Shown in pieces: positions 59,195 to 64,000 of a stretch of 64,000 bases of DNA. This DNA is from Nicotiana tabacum (Eukaryota > Streptophyta > Magnoliopsida > Solanales > Solanaceae), in NCBI RefSeq assembly GCF_000715075.1, contig NC_134087.1:107919161-107983160 (forward strand), written 5' to 3'. The position numbers and the translations under genes were made by a program. Under the pieces are notes generated by a model. The model searched no databases and was not told where the DNA came from. It saw only the letters and a list, made by a program, of their open reading frames with translations. Each line of letters starts with the position of its first letter. The stretch's first letter is position 1.

Positions 59195-61931
59195 TACAAC
59201 GACCTGGACAGTCGTTTTGAGTGTTGTAGCCCAGTTCCCCCATTTACTGCTTATTCTATGCTCAATTGTTGATATGTGATTTGTCGGGGTAGTTTGTTTG
59301 GTTTCAAGAAGGTTTAGGAGTGAATTGGGACACTTAATCCCAAGGTTGGAAACTTAAGTTGAAAGAGTTGACCGTATATTGACTTATGTGTAAATGACTC
59401 CGGAATGAAGTTTTGATGGTTCCTATAGCTCCGTATGGTGATTATGGACTTAGGAGTGTGTTCGGATAGTGATTTGGAGGTCCGTAGGTGATTTTGACTT
59501 GAAATGGCAAAAGTTGAAAAATGGAAGTTTGGAGAGTTGAAAGGTTTGACCTAGAGTTGACTTTGTGGTTACCGGGCTTGGAATTTGATTGTGTAAGTTG
59601 GAATAGGTCCATTTTTTCATTTATGACCTGTATGCAAAATTTGAGGTCAATCAGGCTTAATTTGATAGGTTTCGGCATCAAATGTAGAAGTTAGAAGTTC
59701 ATAAGTTCATTAGGCTTGAATCGATCCGGGATTCATGGTTTAAGTGTTGTTTGACATGATTTGACGCTTCGAGCGAGTTCGTATGATGTTTTAGGACTTG
59801 TTGGTATGTTTGGTTGAGGTCCCGGGGGCCTCGGGTGTGATTCAGATCATATTCGACGCATATGGAACCTTGGAGGAACTACTGATTTCTGCTACTTGTT
59901 TTCTTATACGCGATCACGAGTGTGATGTCACGATCGTGAAGGGTTGTTGATCACTGATGGGAAATTGTTCTATGGGATCGTGAGGTGAGGTCAATTATCA
60001 CGTAGCTTCAGCAGTTAATGTATTGGGAAAGCGTGGGTAAGCGTGTGTTCGCTTAGAGGAAAAAGGAGAAGGTTGTTTCACGTGCATTCTTTATCGCAAT
60101 CGCATAGATCTAAGGAGTCATTGCATCACGTTCGCGTGCTTGTTTATGCATTTGCGTAGAGTAAAGTTTTGGGCAGTTGAGTTTTTGCTTTGCAAACACG
60201 AGGCACATTCCACGTTCGCGAAGAAGGGACGTCTCGCAGTTTATAAAAATCTCAAAAATGAGGGTTTGGTTTTATTCACAATTTGATTTTTGGAGCTCGG
60301 ATTGAGGCGATTCTTGGAGGGATTTTCAAGGGAGTGATTGGGGTAACTGATTCTAACTCGGTTTTTGGTTAAATTACATGAATATATCATTATTTTCACC
60401 ATTTAATTAGTGATTTGGGTTGAAAATTGGGAAAAATGTGTAGAAACCTCATAGGCTTTAATTTGAGGATTTGAAGGTCGAGTTGTGATCGGATTTGAGT
60501 AATTTTTGTATGGTTGGACTCGTGGTTGAATGGGTGTTCGAATTTTTTTAATTTTGTCAAATTCCGAGATGTGGGCCTAGGGGTTGACATTTTGAGTTGA
60601 CTTTTTGACTTTTGGAATTGATTCCTATAGCTCGTGTGGAATCTATCGAATTGTTTGTGGCTAGATTCGAGGAGTTTGGAGGCCGATTCGCGAGGCAATG
60701 TCTTGTTGGATTAGAGATTTGCACGGTCTGAGGTAAGTAACACTTCTAAACTTGGTTCTGAGGGTATGAATCCCTAAATTACATGTTATGTAGTTGATGT
60801 TGAGGTGACACACATACTACTTGGTCGATTCCGTGGAAGTATATAGTTGAACAATCTTGTTGTTATCCCTATATTCTCCATGTGTTAGAGAAATTAAGCT
60901 GTGATTCATGTTAGAAATCATGTTTAGGCTATATGCTGGTACTGTTGGGACCCACAAAGGTCGTGTTGCTGTTAAATTACTTGCTTATTTTGCAATTATG
61001 TACTCAGTCATATCTACCATTCGCATATCATATCTTAGTCTCTGTTGCCATTTATTGATACTTCATATCATCATTGTTTGGGCTGATTTTCATGACATTG
61101 TGAGCCTGAGAGACTGGAGGAATTGATGACTAAGTGAGGCCGAGGGCCCGATTGGGAGGATATTTATGGGATCGAGATGCACGTCGCAACAAGCTTTATT
61201 AATTCATGTTATGATTAGCTTATTATAGCACTTGGACAGGATCTGCCCCTCCGGAGTGTGAGTGTGAGTGCTAAGCGATTGGAAGGATTGCGTGACTGTG
61301 AGGATGGAGTGATTGTGAGTAATGATTGACTGTGAGGATGGAGTGAATGGGAGGACTAAATGATTGATACTTAGAGAGTATGTATATGATTTCATCACTG
61401 TTTTGTATTACAATTGGCATACATAACTGACATGTGGATATCGAGATGTATCATTTCTTGTTTCAGTTACACTTGACATATCTTACTTGTTTGAGCTTTA
61501 ACTGTTGAACTTGAAAGCATGTATACATTTCTGTATTGCTATTTCTGTATTTGGACTGTATTTGTGAAGCTCATCACTTCTTTCAGCCCAAAGGTTAGTT
61601 TTGTTACTTATTGGGTACATTGGTCGGTTGTACTCATACTACACTCTGCACTCTATGTGCAGATCCAGGTATGGTGGTTGCTGACTAAGGAGCTTTTATT
61701 TAGTTCGGAGATCCTTGAGGTAGCTGTTTTGGCGCCCGTAGTTCTTGACTCTCCTCCTTTTTCATTTAGTTCTATTTGTATTGGTCTACTCTCCTAGATA
61801 GTGTTTCAGACTATGTCTTAGCTTATTTTATTATGTTTTTTAAATTTAAAGATGTGTGGTTTATTGTGAATGTCGGTTTGCCTAGTATTGTGATAGGCGC
61901 CATCACGGCATTTGAGATTTAGGTCATGACA
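59195..61931 (+). repeat. 5' LTR of T2
   Basis: The 2737 bases start TACAACGACC (TG terminus eroded) and end TTAGGTCATGACA. The LTR is related along its length to 16070-19000. CG-rich words cluster at 59060-59180 (in the T1 remnant) and 59915-60240. The end inverted repeat is weakened to TCACGGC/GTCATGA (61903-61929). Confidence 0.85.
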
Positions 61932-61934
61932 AGT

Positions 61935-61947
61935 TGGTATTAGAGCC
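61935..61947 (+). other. Primer binding site of T2, one mismatch
   Basis: TGGTATTAGAGCC carries a C to T change compared with TGGTATCAGAGCC in T1. Confidence 0.85.
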
Positions 61948-62130
61948 TAGGTTACATAGGTCTCACGAGTCATGATCAGGTTTAGTAAAGTCTTGCGGAT
62001 AGGTATGGAGATGTCTGTACTTATCTTCGAGAGGCTGCCAAACCATTAGGAAAACTTCACTTTCTTGTATTCTTATCATGCCAATTTATTGAATCCGAAA
62101 CTAAACTTCTGTCATTCTATTCTCTCACTG

Positions 62131-63480
62131 ATGGTGAAGCCATGTGCTACTGGAACGGGCGGACGACCACTAGTATTACCAGCCAGGTCCACGAGAGGTC
62201 GAGGCCGCGGTAGAGGCCGAGGCCGAGGTATAGCTCGTATAGCAGCTAGAGCAACACTTGTAGACCCACCAGACGCTCCATCTCAAGAGCATGTTCCAGA
62301 TATGTTTGAGCTAGTGGGGACAGCTCAGGAACCAGTTGTGCCTATTGTGATTCCAGGCCTTCAGGAGGCTTTGGCTCAAATATTGACTGTGTCGGTTTCT
62401 GTTTAGACTGCGCCGGCCACTTCTTGGGCCAGGGGAGGTACTTAAACTCCCTCCGCACGTACTCTAGAGCAGCTGGTGTAGGGACTTCAGACATTGGGGT
62501 AATACCAGCCCAACCAGTTGCAAATGCTCAGGCCCATGTAGGTCCCATTATGAGTGATGGGGAGTAGAAGAGACTAGAGAGATTTGGGAGGCTTAGGCTT
62601 CCATCATTCAGTGGGGCTGAGTTAGAGGATGTTCAGGACTTCTTGGATAGGTGCCAGTGGATTCTTTGCACTGCGGGCATTTTGGAGAGTAGTAGGGTCT
62701 CATTTACTACTTTTTAGATGACGGGGGAAGCTTTCAGATGGTGGGAGGCCTATGAGCGGAGCAGGCCAGCCGATGCTGCACCGCTTTCATGACACGAGTT
62801 CTCTGTTCTCTTCTTGGAGAAGTTTGTGACACCGACCCGCATGGAGGAGCTGCATAGGCAATTCGAGGCAGCTATGCCAGGAGGGTATGTTTGTGACCCA
62901 GTATGAGATGAGATTTTCAAAGTTGGCTCGTCATGCGATCTGGTTGGTCCCCATTTAATGGGAGAGGATTATGAGGTTCATTGATGGCCTCAGCTATCAG
63001 TTGTGTTTTGTTATGACTAAGGAGAATGCATCAGGTGCTAGGTTCGACAAGGTGCTTGATATTGCTTGGCGGCTGGAGTTGGTCCATGGTTAGGAGAGTG
63101 AGGAGAGGGAGGCCAAGAGGCCTCATGGTTCGGGTGGTTTTAATGGGGTTCCTTCTCGGGGCAGTCCTACCACAACAGGGTCCATTCTTATAGTCCCGCT
63201 CAGATGGCTTGTCTAGTTTATTATGGTGCATCATCTAGCCATGGTTCATATAGTGCTCGTCCGGGTCAGTTATCTCTTAGTCCTCTCCCAGCTCAGAGTT
63301 CATCCCGTGCTCCATCGGTTCAAGGTTCATCTGTGCCAGGTGCTTCTAGTAGTTATTCTGGTATTCGGGGCTGATTCAGTCCCCACCACCACCACCGGGG
63401 AGTTTCTTTGAGTGCGGGGAGTTTGGGCATGCGTGGAGACACTGTCCTCGTCACTCGGGAGGTCCAGTTCAGTGGAGGGG
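62131..63480 (+). pseudogene. T2 gag
   Basis: The frame opens MVKPCATGTGGRPLVLPARS and a long RGRGRGRG tract, then VVPIVIPGLQEALAQIL. The gag core appears in several frames (FGRLRLPSFSGAE, FRWWEAYERS, YEMRFSKLARHAI). The zinc knuckle near 63401 reads FFECGEFGHAWRHC, with Phe (63404-63406) in place of the first Cys. A stop at 62404 and several indels break it. Confidence 0.82.
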
Positions 63481-64000
63481 TCAAGCTATGACTTCCGCAC
63501 CAGTTACTTCACCACCCATCCAGCCAGCTCGGGGTGGGGCTCAATCACCTAGAGATATCCCTAGAGGGGATGACCGATCATATGGTGGTTAGGCTTGATT
63601 TTATGTTATTCCTGCCAGGCCAGAGGCTGTTGCTTCAGATTCAGTGATCACATGTATTATTTCTATGTACCACAAAGATTCTTACACATTATTTGACCCT
63701 TATTCTACTTATTCCTACGTATCATCCTATTTTACTCGTTATTTAGATTTGCCCCATGAGTCCTTAGTTTCATTTGTTCACGTATCTACGCTGGTAGTTG
63801 ATACTATTGTTGTGGACCATGTACATCTATCGCGTTTGGTTACCATTGGAGGATTGGAGACTAGAGTTGATCTCTTATTACTTAGTATGGTTGATTTTGA
63901 TGTGATTTTGGGTATGGACTGGTTGTCTCTGTATCGTGCTATTTTGGATTGTCACTCTAATACCGTGATGTTGGCGATACCGGGGTTGCTAAGGATCGAG
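63481..64000 (+). pseudogene. T2 protease, 3' end outside the window
   Basis: FYVIPARPEAVASDSVI leads to LFDPYSTYSYVSSYFTRYLD. The active-site region reads DPYST, where T1 has DPGST. VTIGGLETRVDLLLLSMVDF and DVILGMDWLSLYRAILDC follow up to the edge. The last 280 codons are more open than the T1 counterpart (20680-21060). Confidence 0.82.

Larger units (their letters stand above)
16070..64000 (+). mobile_element. T1: Tekay/Del-type chromovirus split by four later insertions
   Basis: The parts of one Ty3/gypsy element appear in order: 5' LTR 16070-19000, primer site, gag 19197-20640, protease to 21258, RT 40374-41290, RNase H and integrase 44080-45639, integrase C-terminus with chromodomain 57936-58326, polypurine tract and start of the 3' LTR 58340-59194. 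The segments rejoin at target duplications GATAT, ATTGG/ATCGG and AAGGG. The rest of the 3' LTR should lie beyond the T2 element, outside the window. Its own target duplication cannot be checked. Confidence 0.88.
59195..64000 (+). mobile_element. T2: second Tekay/Del-type chromovirus, runs off the right edge
   Basis: 5' LTR, degraded primer site, gag and protease are present in the same order and wording as T1. T2 sits in the T1 3' LTR, so it is the younger insertion. GGATT (59190-59194) would be one target duplication copy; the partner is outside the window. Confidence 0.85.

Noticed and set aside
1..64000. tRNA or rRNA genes, CRISPR arrays or bacterial genes
   Set aside because: The only tRNA-like matches are primer binding sites; repeats are tandem without spacers of CRISPR type; all recognised genes are plant transposable elements.

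Overview
This window is repeat DNA from a plant nuclear genome. I see no host gene in it. Almost every base can be assigned to a transposable element, and nearly all are LTR retrotransposons inserted into one another. The LTR families, the initiator-Met and GGCGCC-type primer binding sites, the Athila, Tat and chromovirus (Tekay/Del) lineages, and a trace of an Au-like SINE point to an angiosperm. The general look of the LTRs suggests Solanaceae (Nicotiana, Solanum or a relative); that placement is inference.

Layout from left to right. 1-1244 is the end of an internally deleted hAT DNA transposon (minus strand). It sits in a gypsy-type LTR that ends at 2694. That LTR was inserted into a Ty1/copia element (minus strand), whose gag-protease survives at 2695-3521 and whose leader, primer site and LTR edge survive at 15938-16069. 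Between these copia pieces lies a whole Athila-type element, 3522-15932, minus strand, with perfect 5-bp target duplications (GTTTG). At 16070 a Tekay/Del-type chromovirus, here called T1, starts on the plus strand in the copia LTR and fills the rest of the window.

T1 is broken into pieces by later insertions, each with recognisable ends. (a) 21259-40368, minus, is a large non-autonomous element without recognisable gag or pol (LARD-like, TSD GATAT). Its left LTR is 2.8 kb, but its right LTR is 9.3 kb because a 2.2-kb block is present four times in tandem. It also contains a 2.4-kb solo LTR (24599-27017, TSD CCATT). (b) 41291-44074 is a solo LTR of a relative of T1 (TSD ATTGG/ATCGG). (c) 45640-57930, plus, is a 12.3-kb Tat-lineage element (TSD AAGGG). 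It has a second RNase H, three tandem-repeat arrays and an antisense ORF behind pol, and a solo LTR inside its 3' LTR. (d) From 59195, a second Tekay/Del element (T2) sits inside the 3' LTR of T1 and runs off the right edge.

All coding regions are pseudogenes. Their stops are mostly CAG/CGA/CAA to TAG/TGA/TAA transitions, as expected from long cytosine methylation and deamination. Several catalytic residues are lost. The most interesting signals are the LTR that grew into a tandem array with identical breakpoints; a leader of about 110 nt shared by the non-autonomous element and the Tekay element it interrupted; a conserved inverted repeat at the LTR end next to the primer site in several families; and the antisense ORF with duplicated 3' module in the Tat element.
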